64,000 bases of DNA from assembly GCF_023072595.1 (NCBI RefSeq), contig NZ_JALLGK010000002.1:744001-808000 (forward strand), given 5' to 3'. Shown piece by piece: positions 51,539-62,633 of the stretch. This stretch comes from Streptomyces sp. XM4193. GTDB lineage: Bacteria > Actinomycetota > Actinomycetes > Streptomycetales > Streptomycetaceae. The notes beneath the pieces were generated by a model. That model had not been told where the DNA came from and did not search any database. It was given only the letters and a program-made list of their open reading frames with translations. The stretch's first letter is position 1. Every line of letters begins with the position of its first letter. A program made the translations under genes and the position numbers.

Positions 51539-52567
51539 GTGGACGTGTCCATGGCCGTGTGGGCGCTGACGATCTTTGGTCTGTGCGCCCTTATCGCCGT
51601 CGATTTCTTCATCGGCGGCCGCAAACCCCACGAGGTGTCCCTCAAGGAAGCCGGCACCTGGACGGTGGTCTGGATCCTGCTCGCAGTCGCCTTCGGCGTC
51701 GGGCTCTTCGTGTTCGGCAACGCCCAGGCCTCGGGCGAGTTCTTCGCCGGTTATGTGACCGAGAAGTCGCTGAGTGTCGACAACCTCTTCGTCTTCGTCC
51801 TGATCATGACGAAGTTCGCGGTCCCCTCGATCTACCAGCAGCGTGTGCTGATGGTCGGTGTCCTGATCGCCCTCGTGCTGCGTGCGGTCTTCATCGCCAT
51901 GGGCGCCGCGATCGTCTCGACCTTCTCCTGGGTCTTCTTCATCTTCGGTGCCTTCCTCATCTGGACCGCATGGAAGCTGATCAAGGAGGCGCGGGCCGGC
52001 GAGGAGGACGAGGAGTACGAGGAGAACCGCTTCCTGAAGCTGGTGGAGCGCCGCTTCCCCTCCACCGACGACTACCGGGGCACCAAGCTCGTCGTCGTGG
52101 AGAACGGCAAGCGACTGATCACGCCGATGCTGATCGTCATGCTGGCCATCGGCAGCACCGACGTGCTCTTCGCCCTCGACTCGATTCCGGCGATCTTCGG
52201 CCTGACCCAGGACCCGTACATCGTCTTCACCGCCAACGCCTTCGCCCTGATGGGTCTGCGCCAGCTCTACTTCCTCATCGGCGGCCTGCTGAAGAAGCTC
52301 GTCCACCTCGCCTACGGGCTCTCGATCATCCTCGGCTTCATCGGCGTCAAGCTCGTGCTGCACGCGCTGCACGAGACCGGCGTGCACGTGCCGGTCATCA
52401 GCATTCCGGTCTCCCTCGCCGTGATCGGCGGCGTCCTGGTGGTCACCACCGCGACGAGCCTGTGGGCCAGCAAGAAGCAGGCCGAGGCCGAGGCCGCGAA
52501 GAAGAGCAGTGGGGACGACGGGGACAACGGTGGGCAGGACCGCCAGCACGAGAGCCTCCCCTCGTGA
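51539..52567 (+). CDS. terC: TerC-family membrane protein, probable Mn2+ exporter
   Basis: A 342-residue integral membrane protein of the TerC/Alx/MeeF family with about nine hydrophobic segments. The acidic transmembrane motifs are present: SLSVDNLFVFVLI (about 82-94) and GSTDVLFALDSIPAIF (about 202-217), whose Asp residues fit metal transport. A charged loop (EEDEEYEENRFLKLVE) lies in the middle and a Lys/Ala/Glu tail at the end. The GTG at 51539 is chosen because the Shine-Dalgarno GGAGGAG ends 10 bases before it; the GTG at 51530 is too close. The riboswitch-like leader supports Mn2+ export as the role. Confidence 0.93.
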   Translation: MDVSMAVWALTIFGLCALIAVDFFIGGRKPHEVSLKEAGTWTVVWILLAVAFGVGLFVFGNAQASGEFFAGYVTEKSLSVDNLFVFVLIMTKFAVPSIYQQRVLMVGVLIALVLRAVFIAMGAAIVSTFSWVFFIFGAFLIWTAWKLIKEARAGEEDEEYEENRFLKLVERRFPSTDDYRGTKLVVVENGKRLITPMLIVMLAIGSTDVLFALDSIPAIFGLTQDPYIVFTANAFALMGLRQLYFLIGGLLKKLVHLAYGLSIILGFIGVKLVLHALHETGVHVPVISIPVSLAVIGGVLVVTTATSLWASKKQAEAEAAKKSSGDDGDNGGQDRQHESLPS

Positions 52568-52648
52568 TCCCGCACTTCATGTCGGCTCGGCGCTGACGGT
52601 CCTGGTCTGTGGGACGTCGGCGGTCTGCCGTACGTCGTTGGGCGGCTC

Positions 52649-52691
52649 GTGGTGGCCCGCCCGCTCCTTCGGGAGCCGGGCGGGCCACCAC
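52649..52691 (+). terminator. Long terminator hairpin with TTCG loop after terC
   Basis: A 19-bp stem (52649-52667 with 52672-52691, one bulged base) closed by the stable tetraloop ttcg. It is 82 bases downstream of the terC stop. Confidence 0.85.
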
Positions 52692-53179
52692 GCCCGTTTC
52701 GGGGCCGGTTGCCCGGTTGCCCGGTTGGGGCGGTTGGGGCGGGGCGTGCGGGCCGTTCGGTCCGGGCCCGCGGTGGTTGTCCGTGACGGCAGGACTCCGG
52801 CGTCGGGTCTGTCCCGGCCGCGGGCGCCGGACGCCGAGTGCGGCGCCCGCGGCCGGAGTCGAGGCGCCGGTGAGGGCGCCCGGCCCGTCGCGGCGCGAAG
52901 CCGTACGGACCTGTGCGGACGGGCGGACCTCCGCGGTGCCTGCTGCCACGGGGTCGCGCACGTGCGCCCGGCGAACGGCCGGCTGTGGGACGGGCGTTCG
53001 GGGCCGGGGCTGCGCTCTGGGGTGGGAGCGCGTCCGCCTCGCGGTACAGAATCCGCAGTTGTTGAGCACCGGTCAACCGGCTTGAATGCCTCTCGGAACG
53101 TCGAAGTGAACAGTCGGCCGGCGAAGTGAACGGCGTCCCCGCCCGTCCAGCGGCGGAGCAGCGATCCAGGGCGGAGAAG
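52692..53179. other. Gene-free region with a second hairpin
   Basis: No credible gene is visible; frames present are Arg/Gly/Pro low-complexity. It holds short repeats of ttgcccgg and ggttggggc (52709-52740), the hairpin at 52814-52856, and a twice-repeated cgaagtgaac (about 53101-53129) near the next start. A small RNA ending at the second hairpin is possible but I see no clear promoter for it. Confidence 0.5.
52814..52856. terminator. 16-bp perfect hairpin between terC and the HTH gene
   Basis: Arms ccggccgcgggcgccg (52814-52829) and exact complement (52841-52856) with an 11-base loop. It is not needed for terC, which already has a terminator, so it may end a non-annotated transcript on either strand. 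Confidence 0.6.
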
Positions 53180-54127
53180 GTGAACATTCACAGCGGACCG
53201 GAACGGCCCCCGAGTACGCTTCCCCCGGAGTTGGTCGCGGCGCTGCGCACCGGACCGTTCCACGAAGCGCTGCGCACCGCCATCGCCGTCCGTGGGCTGG
53301 CGCTGAGCCGACTGCGGCATCGGCTCGGCCAACGCGGCGTACGGATCGGGGTCACGACGCTCAGCTACTGGCAGCAGGGTCTTCGGCGTCCCGCCCGCGC
53401 CGAGTCGTTGCGCGCACTGCCGGCTCTCGAGGAGGTGCTGGAGGTGCCGCCGGGCTCCCTGGTGGCGCTGTTGCAGGCCGACCGGAACGACGGGACGCCG
53501 GCGGCCCGCCCGTACCGCGCACTGATGGAGAGGCCGGAACCGCTCAACGAAATGCTGGCGGACCTCGGTTCGTCCGCGGAGGCCGGTGTGCACACGGTCT
53601 GCCAGATCGACCGGATCACCGTCGGCGCCCGGCGCGAACTGCTCGGCCGACAGTCGCAGCATCTGCTGCGGGCGCACCGCGACGGCGTCGACCGCTATCT
53701 GGCGATCTACGTGGGCGATCCGGGCTGCGAGGTGGATCGCGTACGCGTCCGGGAGACCGAGAACTGTCGGGCCGGATACGTGCGCAGCGACGTCGGCACC
53801 GGCATCGTGGTGGCGGAGCTGCTGTTCGACGTCCGGTTGCGGGCGGGAGAGACCCGTCTGATCAGCTACCGCTTCGAGGACGGCACCGCCGGCGAGAGCC
53901 GCGAGTACATCCGCGGGTTCAGCTACTCCGGCGGCCAGTACGTCCTCCAGGTCGGCTTCGACCCGGCCGAACTGCCCGCACGCTGCCACCGTTTCGCCCG
54001 CAGAACCGTCGGCGGCCCGGACATCGGGCGAACCGAACTGCTGCTCAGCGGCCGCTACCCGACGGTCCACCTGGCCGAACAGCAGGTGGAGAGCGGCCAG
54101 TTGGGCATCGACTGGGAGTGGCCCTGA
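53180..54127 (+). CDS. Helix-turn-helix protein of unknown function
   Basis: A 315-residue protein I cannot place in a named family. Residues about 28-100 look like an XRE-type HTH: ALRTAIAVRGLALSRLRHRL, then VTTLSYWQQGLRRPARAESLRALPALEEVL, in part given here, with the 'recognition' portion TTLSYWQQGLRRP. The remaining 200 residues are predicted beta-rich (YLAIYVGDPGCEVDRVRVRE, IVVAELLFDVRLRAGE), possibly a sensing domain. There is no membrane segment. The GTG at 53180 has GGAG six bases upstream; a GTG at 53126 without a Shine-Dalgarno would add 18 residues. Confidence 0.7.
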   Translation: MNIHSGPERPPSTLPPELVAALRTGPFHEALRTAIAVRGLALSRLRHRLGQRGVRIGVTTLSYWQQGLRRPARAESLRALPALEEVLEVPPGSLVALLQADRNDGTPAARPYRALMERPEPLNEMLADLGSSAEAGVHTVCQIDRITVGARRELLGRQSQHLLRAHRDGVDRYLAIYVGDPGCEVDRVRVRETENCRAGYVRSDVGTGIVVAELLFDVRLRAGETRLISYRFEDGTAGESREYIRGFSYSGGQYVLQVGFDPAELPARCHRFARRTVGGPDIGRTELLLSGRYPTVHLAEQQVESGQLGIDWEWP

Positions 54128-54320
54128 TCCGGCTGCGCCGCAGCCCGGGCCGCGCCGCGAAGCTCACCGGCCCGGGCCGCTCCGGTTCACCACCGGGCGC
54201 CGCGCAGCACTGCTTCCCTGCGGCTGCCGTCTCCGCCTCTGGCCGGAAGCCCGATGGAGTCCGGACTCGGAACGGCCCCTTGCGGCACGGGCCGAGGGCG
54301 GTGGGCGCGTGGGCGCGCGG

Positions 54321-54755
54321 TCAGTCCGCCGGGCCCACCACGAGGCTGCCGTCCTTCAACCGCACCGGGTACTCGGGCAGATCGGTCGTCGCGGGCGACC
54401 GGAGCACCTTCCCGGTGCCCGCGTCGAACCTGCTGCCGTGGCAGGCGCAGTCGGCCTCCAGCTTCTCCACCGAGCTCAGCACACAGCCGCCGTGCGTGCA
54501 CACGGCGCTGAAGGCGCGGTACTTGCCCTGCTCGGGCTGGGAGATCAGCAGGCGGTCGTCGCGATAGAGCCGGGCCCCGCCCACCGGGACGCTGTCCGCC
54601 GAGCCGAGGCCGACGGCCTCCGACTCCGCGGCGGGGCTCTTGGGCCACTCTTCGCCGGCACCCGAGCAGGCGGTCAGGCCGAGCCCGGCGGCGCCGGCGG
54701 CGGCCGCGCCGCAGAGCAGGGAACGGCGGGAGGGGGAGCGTTCGTCGTCGTGCAC
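54321..54755 (-). CDS. Rieske [2Fe-2S] lipoprotein with Tat signal
   Basis: A 144-residue exported Rieske protein. The twin-arginine motif SRRSLL lies at about residues 9-14, followed by a hydrophobic Ala/Gly run and a lipobox LTAC near residue 31. The cluster ligands are CTHGGC and CACHGS, the standard CxH...CxxH of Rieske domains. Folding with its cofactor before Tat export fits. The electron partner is not in this window. GTG start with no strong Shine-Dalgarno. It is next to uvrA on the same strand, with 241 bases between. Confidence 0.92.
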   Translation of the reverse strand: MHDDERSPSRRSLLCGAAAAGAAGLGLTACSGAGEEWPKSPAAESEAVGLGSADSVPVGGARLYRDDRLLISQPEQGKYRAFSAVCTHGGCVLSSVEKLEADCACHGSRFDAGTGKVLRSPATTDLPEYPVRLKDGSLVVGPAD

Positions 54756-54996
54756 GCATGCAAGCGTACGGGGCACCCGCCGACGCCCCACCGCCGCCTT
54801 CCGCCCGTACACGGGCTCCGACAACGGTGAGCTCCTCCCGCCCCAACGGGCCGTGACCCGCCGGGCCGCGCGCGGCCCCAGACGGTGCGCCGAGGCCCAC
54901 CAGCAGAGGCCCACGAGCCGCGACACCGAGCCCGGCCCCGCGACACCGAGCCCGCTCCGAAGCCACGAGCGCCGGCTCCGCGAGCGAGCCGAGCGC

Positions 54997-58026
<3,030 letters not shown>

Positions 58027-58332
58027 GCCGGAAGGCACCTTTCGTGTGGAGGAGGGGCTGCCGTCCCGGTTGGTCCGTACGGCTCCGCCCCTGCCAAGGG
58101 TATGGGTGCGCCGCTCCGGATGCGTCATCCCGGCCGGACCTGCCCGGCGCGCGGATCCCGGTGGCGGCCCTGGCCCGGCGGCCGGCCGTGCGTCGGCGCG
58201 GGCGGGACGGGGTGGACGTGCTTCCGGAGGGGTGCTGGGCACGAGCGTATAGCACGTACATTCGATTTAGCCTCCGAAGGCCACACTTCACCCGAACGTG
58301 TGGCGCTGACAACACGGGGATAGCGTTGGATC
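58027..58332. other. Divergent uvrA / isomerase regulatory region
   Basis: No gene is supported here. Toward uvrA there is a degenerate PafBC-like element (58290-58312, minus strand) and an SOS-like sequence (58251-58264). Toward the isomerase gene there is TAGCGT at 58321-58326, six bases before its ATG. The rest would be a long 5' leader of uvrA. Confidence 0.5.
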
Positions 58333-59028
58333 ATGACAACGCCTGCGTACGACACAGAGGTCCTCCAGGCCGCCACCGAGCGGCTGCTGGACGCGGTCCG
58401 CGAGGGCAGCCCCGCAGTGGCGGAACCCTCGCTGCTGCCGGGCTGGACCAGGGGGCACGTGCTCACCCACCTCGCCCGCAACGCCGACGCCCTGGTCAAC
58501 GTCCTGCAGGGGCGCCCGATGTACGAGAACGCCCAGGCGCGGGAGGCCGACATCGAGGCCGGCGCCGCCCGGCCCCTGGCCGAGCAGTACGAGGACGTGC
58601 GCACCACCGCGGCCGGGCTGGCGGAGGTCATGGCCGGCCTGACCGACGCGCAGTGGCGGGAGACCGTCGCACTGCGCAACGGCGTCACCGACACCGCGGA
58701 CAGCATCCCCTTCCGCCGACTCGTCGAGGTGGAGCTGCACCACGTCGACCTCGGCGTCGACTACACGCTCGACGAGCTCCCCGGCGCCTTCACCGACCGC
58801 GCCGTGGGCTATCTGGCCAAGCGCTTCAGCGGTCGCAGCGACGTACCCGCGCTGGAGCTGCGCGCCGAGGACGGCAGGAGCTGGACCACCGGCGCCCTGC
58901 CCGCCCCCGACGGCGACCGGCAGGTCGTGGTGGGCGGGCCCGGGGCCCTCGTCGGCTGGCTCGCCGGCCGCAGCACCGGCAGCGGCCTGACGGCGAGTGC
59001 GCCGCTGCCGACGCTCCCCGCCCTCTGA
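58333..59028 (+). CDS. Maleylpyruvate isomerase-family (mycothiol-dependent) protein
   Basis: A 231-residue protein of the DinB-like, mycothiol-dependent maleylpyruvate isomerase family, close to the usual length. The N-terminal helix bundle includes LLPGWTRGHVLTHLARNADALVNVLQG with the metal-binding His of HLAR, and the ligands continue in VEVELHHVDLGVDYTL. The C-terminal MDMPI_C-like domain spans about 165-225. Family members handle mycothiol adducts in detoxification or gentisate catabolism; no gentisate genes are nearby. TAGCGT six bases before the ATG suggests a leaderless transcript. Confidence 0.9.
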   Translation: MTTPAYDTEVLQAATERLLDAVREGSPAVAEPSLLPGWTRGHVLTHLARNADALVNVLQGRPMYENAQAREADIEAGAARPLAEQYEDVRTTAAGLAEVMAGLTDAQWRETVALRNGVTDTADSIPFRRLVEVELHHVDLGVDYTLDELPGAFTDRAVGYLAKRFSGRSDVPALELRAEDGRSWTTGALPAPDGDRQVVVGGPGALVGWLAGRSTGSGLTASAPLPTLPAL

Positions 59029-59068
59029 CACACTGAGCCACCCTCCAGGCACGGAAAGGACTGCTCTC

Positions 59069-59725
59069 ATGCCCTATCTCGGAAAGGTGGAAGTCGGCGG
59101 ACCTGCCGAAGTCCATGAGCTCTCCGACCTGATGATCTCCAAGGTCGCCGTCGGCCCCATGAACAACAACGCCTACCTGCTGCGCTGTCGGCGCACCGGA
59201 GAGCAGTTGCTGATCGACGCCGCGAACGAGGCGCAGACGCTGCTCACCCTGATCGGCGACGACGGGGTGCGCTCGGTCGTCACCACCCACCAGCACGGCG
59301 ACCACTGGCAGGCGCTCGCCGAGGTCGTCGACGCCACCGGCGCCCGCACCCTCGCCGGCCGGGAGGACGTGGACGGCATCCCCGTCGCGACCGACACCCC
59401 GGTCGACGACGGCGACCGCATCTCCGTCGGCGAGTGCACGCTGACCGCCCGCCACCTGGTCGGCCACACCCCCGGCTCCATCGCGCTCGTCTACGACGAC
59501 CCGCAGGGCCACCCGCACGTCTTCACCGGCGACTGCCTCTTCCCCGGAGGCATCGGCAACACCCACGACGACCCGGCGAAGTTCGTCTCCCTCCTGGACG
59601 ACGTGGAGAACAAGCTCTTCGCCGAACTGCCGGACGAGACCTGGGTCTACCCGGGCCACGGCGACGACACCACCCTGGGCGCCGAGCGCCCGCACCTCGC
59701 CGAGTGGCGTGAGCGCGGCTGGTGA
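59069..59725 (+). CDS. Metallo-beta-lactamase-fold hydrolase (glyoxalase II-like)
   Basis: A 218-residue MBL hydrolase. The metal motif is TTHQHGDHWQALAEV (HxHxDH, about residues 72-77), with GHTPGSIALVY, GDCLFPGGIGNT and YPGHGDDTT completing the two-metal site. It resembles glyoxalase II or persulfide dioxygenase relatives; with the adjacent mycothiol-type isomerase it may act on a mycothiol thioester. ATG with GGAAAGGA upstream. Its last 17 bases overlap the helicase gene. Forty bases separate it from the isomerase gene, so both may be co-transcribed. Confidence 0.92.
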   Translation: MPYLGKVEVGGPAEVHELSDLMISKVAVGPMNNNAYLLRCRRTGEQLLIDAANEAQTLLTLIGDDGVRSVVTTHQHGDHWQALAEVVDATGARTLAGREDVDGIPVATDTPVDDGDRISVGECTLTARHLVGHTPGSIALVYDDPQGHPHVFTGDCLFPGGIGNTHDDPAKFVSLLDDVENKLFAELPDETWVYPGHGDDTTLGAERPHLAEWRERGW

Positions 59726-62543
59726 CGCGGCGGTAGAGACGTTCGCCCGGACACGTCCGCCCGTCGCGCTCCGCCGCCACCAGCAGGAGGCGCTCGATCG
59801 GCTGACGGAGGTGTTCGCCGGGGGGCAGCGCCGCGCTTGGCTGGTGCTGCCCCCCGGTCTCGGCAAGACCCTCACCGGCCTCGAAGCGGCCCGCAGACTC
59901 GGCCGCAGAACCGTCGTGCTCGGGCCCAACACCGCGATACAGGGCCAGTGGGTGGCCGAGTGGGACCGGTTCCGGCCGCAACCGGAGCCCGCGGGCACCG
60001 ACAGGGACCTCGCGGCGCCGCTCACGGTGCTCACCTACCAGGCGCTCGCGAGCTTCGACCCCGAGGCGGAGATCGACGAGGAGGGCGCCACCGCGGGCTC
60101 CCACCTGCACCGTCTGCGTCCCCAGGGCAGGGCACTGGTCGCCGCGCTGCGCGGCGCGGGCGAGGTCACCCTGCTGCTCGACGAGTGCCACCATCTGCTC
60201 GACACCTGGGGCGAGTTGCTGGCCGAGCTGCTGCGCGAGCTGCCCCGGGCGCACGTCGTGGGGCTGACCGCCACGCCGCCGGAGCGGATGACCGCCGCGC
60301 AGGCCGCCCTGGTCGGCGAGCTCTTCGGCCCCGCCGTACGGGGCCCCTCGATCCCCGCCGCGGTGCGCGAGGGCCAGTTGGCGCCGTACGCCGAGCTGGC
60401 CTGGCTCACCACCCCCACCGGCCAGGAGTCGGACTGGCTGAGCGAGGAGGCCGAGCGCTTCACCCGGCTCACCACGCGGCTGCTGGAGCCCTCGTTCGCG
60501 CCGGTGCCGTTCCTGCACTGGCTCGACGAGCGGATCGTACGGCGTTCGCGCACCCACGCCGGTCCGAGTGAGCAGGAGGGGCCCGCCGTCCCCTGGCACC
60601 GCTTCGCCGCCGACCACCCCGAACTGGCCGACGCCGCCCTGCGGTTCCACCACCACGGTCTGCTCGCGCTGCCCGAGGGCGCGCGGCTGCTCGAGGCGCA
60701 CCGCCATCCGCCCGGCGCCGCCGACTGGGTGCGGCTGCTCGACGACTGGGTGCGCGGCTGTCTGCGCCGCGGCGGCACCGCGGAGGATCTGCGGGCGGAG
60801 GAGGAGATCCGGTCGGCCCTGCCCTCGATCGGCTACCAGCTGACCAAACAGGGCGTACGGGCCGGCCGCTCGCCCCTCGACCGGGTGGTGGCCCGCAGCG
60901 CCGCCAAAACCGCCGCCGTGCGGGAGATCCTCGCCGCCGAACTCGCCTCGCTCGGCAGCCGGTTGCGCGCGGTCGTCGTCTGCGACCACGAACGGGCCCG
61001 GGCCACCCTGCCCAGCGGTCTCGCCGGGGTGCTGGACGCGCAGGCCGGCTCGGCGCGACTGGTGCTGACCGAGCTCATCGCCGATCCGCGCACCGCCGCG
61101 CTGTGCCCGCTGCTGGTCACCGGTTCGACGGTGGCCGCCGATCCGACCACGGCCGATCGCTTCGTCGACTTCTGCAAAAGCGCCCGTCCCTCGCTGCGAC
61201 TGGAGACCGGGACCGAGGAGGAGCTGCCGGGAGCCGTGGTGATCGGCGGGGCCTGGACCAGCCGCCGCTGGGTCGCGCTGGCCACCCGCTTCTTCGAACA
61301 GGGCGGCAGCCGCGCGCTGATCGGCACCCGCGGGCTGCTCGGCGAGGGCTGGAACGCCGAGGGCGTCAACACCCTCGTCGACCTCACCGAGGCCACCACC
61401 CCCACCGCCGTCGTCCAGACCCGCGGGCGTGCCCTGCGGCTCGACCCGGCCTGGCCCACCAAGACCGCCGCCACCTGGTCCGTGGTCTGCGTCGCTCCCG
61501 GCCATCCGAGGGGCACCACCGACTGGGACCGCTTCGTGCGCAAGCACGAGGGCTACCTGGGCGTCACCGACAGCGGTGCGGTGATGTCCGGCGTCGCCCA
61601 TGTGCACCCCGACCTGTCGCCGTACGCGCCCCCGCCGCACCACGAGTTCGACGCGCGCAACGCCGCCATGCTCCGCCGCTCCGAACAGCGCGACCGGGTA
61701 CGGGAGTTGTGGCGGATCGGCACCCCGTACGAGGACCGCCTCGGGCACGCCGTACGCATCACCCCCGGCCCCGGCTCGCGCTCCGTGCCGGCGCCCGCGC
61801 CGCCGCCGACCGGCACGCTGCGCGCCCGCCCGCCCGTCGCGGTACCGGCCGCCCGGGGCACCGTGCCCGCGGAGGGCGAGGTCGCCCCCGGCCCGGCGCT
61901 GGTCTCGGGAGCGGGCGGTGCGGTGCTGGCGGCCGGCGCCGCGCTGCTGGCCGGTCTCGCCCCGCCGCTGCTGCCGCTGCTCGCGGCGCCCGCCGGCTGG
62001 GCGGCACACCGCGCGGCGCACGCCCACCGACGTGCCCGCGCCCGTGCGCAGCTGCTGCGTGCCGCCGCGCGGGAACCGGTCGTCAGCGCGCTGGCCTGGG
62101 CCCTGGCCGACGGGCTCCGGGACGCCGGGCTGCTGCCGGTGGGCGCCGAGGCGGTCACCGCACAACCGGACGAGAACGGCACGTACCAGGTGCAGTTGGA
62201 GGGCGTCGGACTGGAGGAGTCCGAGCTCTTCGCCACCGCCTTCGACGAAGTGATCGCGCCGCTCACCTCGCCGCGCTACCTGCTGCCGCGCTATGTGGTG
62301 GACCGCCACGATCTGGCCGCCGGCCGGCAGCTGCCGCCGCACGCCGTCGTCCACCACGCCGTACCCACCGTGCTCGGCCGCCGAAGGCGGTCCGTGGACG
62401 CGCTGGCCGGGGCCTGGCGGAGCCGGGTGAGCGCGGGCGACCCGATCTACACCCAGAGCCCCGAGGGAGCCGGGCTGCTGGCGGCGCAGCGAGGCCGTTC
62501 ACCACTGGACGTGACCACCGCGCTGCGGGTCAACTGGAGCTGA
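59709..62543 (+). CDS. SF2 DEAD/DEAH-box helicase with C-terminal hydrophobic hairpin
   Basis: A 944-residue SF2 helicase. The N-terminal domain has PPGLGKTLTG (K53), DECHH (D158-H161) and GLTATPPE; the second RecA domain has IGTRGLLGEGWNAEGVNTLVDL and TRGRALRLDP. After a Pro-rich linker, residues about 729-768 contain two closely spaced hydrophobic runs (AVLAAGAALLAGL, then LLPLLAAPAGW) before an Arg/His-rich segment, so the protein may be membrane-attached. The GTG start overlaps the preceding gene by 17 bases. It sits between uvrA-linked genes and uvrC, so a DNA role is plausible but unproven. Confidence 0.88.
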   Translation: MSAAGDAAVETFARTRPPVALRRHQQEALDRLTEVFAGGQRRAWLVLPPGLGKTLTGLEAARRLGRRTVVLGPNTAIQGQWVAEWDRFRPQPEPAGTDRDLAAPLTVLTYQALASFDPEAEIDEEGATAGSHLHRLRPQGRALVAALRGAGEVTLLLDECHHLLDTWGELLAELLRELPRAHVVGLTATPPERMTAAQAALVGELFGPAVRGPSIPAAVREGQLAPYAELAWLTTPTGQESDWLSEEAERFTRLTTRLLEPSFAPVPFLHWLDERIVRRSRTHAGPSEQEGPAVPWHRFAADHPELADAALRFHHHGLLALPEGARLLEAHRHPPGAADWVRLLDDWVRGCLRRGGTAEDLRAEEEIRSALPSIGYQLTKQGVRAGRSPLDRVVARSAAKTAAVREILAAELASLGSRLRAVVVCDHERARATLPSGLAGVLDAQAGSARLVLTELIADPRTAALCPLLVTGSTVAADPTTADRFVDFCKSARPSLRLETGTEEELPGAVVIGGAWTSRRWVALATRFFEQGGSRALIGTRGLLGEGWNAEGVNTLVDLTEATTPTAVVQTRGRALRLDPAWPTKTAATWSVVCVAPGHPRGTTDWDRFVRKHEGYLGVTDSGAVMSGVAHVHPDLSPYAPPPHHEFDARNAAMLRRSEQRDRVRELWRIGTPYEDRLGHAVRITPGPGSRSVPAPAPPPTGTLRARPPVAVPAARGTVPAEGEVAPGPALVSGAGGAVLAAGAALLAGLAPPLLPLLAAPAGWAAHRAAHAHRRARARAQLLRAAAREPVVSALAWALADGLRDAGLLPVGAEAVTAQPDENGTYQVQLEGVGLEESELFATAFDEVIAPLTSPRYLLPRYVVDRHDLAAGRQLPPHAVVHHAVPTVLGRRRRSVDALAGAWRSRVSAGDPIYTQSPEGAGLLAAQRGRSPLDVTTALRVNWS

Positions 62544-62603
62544 CCGCAGCCCGTTTCGCCCGTTGTCCGCGCGGTCGGCGGCCGGTGGACAGCACCGCCC
62601 CGG

Positions 62604-62626
62604 GTGTCGGTGGCGGGTCGTAGGCT
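62604..62626 (+). promoter_or_regulatory. PafBC (RecA-NDp)-type promoter of uvrC
   Basis: gtgtcggtg (62604-62612), eight bases (gcgggtcg), then TAGGCT (62621-62626), and seven bases to the uvrC ATG. The -10 box is a full match; only the first T of the upstream box differs. Confidence 0.78.
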
Positions 62627-62633
62627 GTCCGAC

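Noticed and set aside
52577..54070. 497-codon minus-strand frame over the HTH gene
   Set aside because: Arg/Gln/His-rich shadow composition, no ribosome-binding site and no domain; the plus-strand frame has HTH features and a Shine-Dalgarno.
59523..62357. 944-codon minus-strand frame opposite the SF2 helicase
   Set aside because: Mirror of the helicase gene with Gly/Arg/Gln-rich composition; no conserved motifs.
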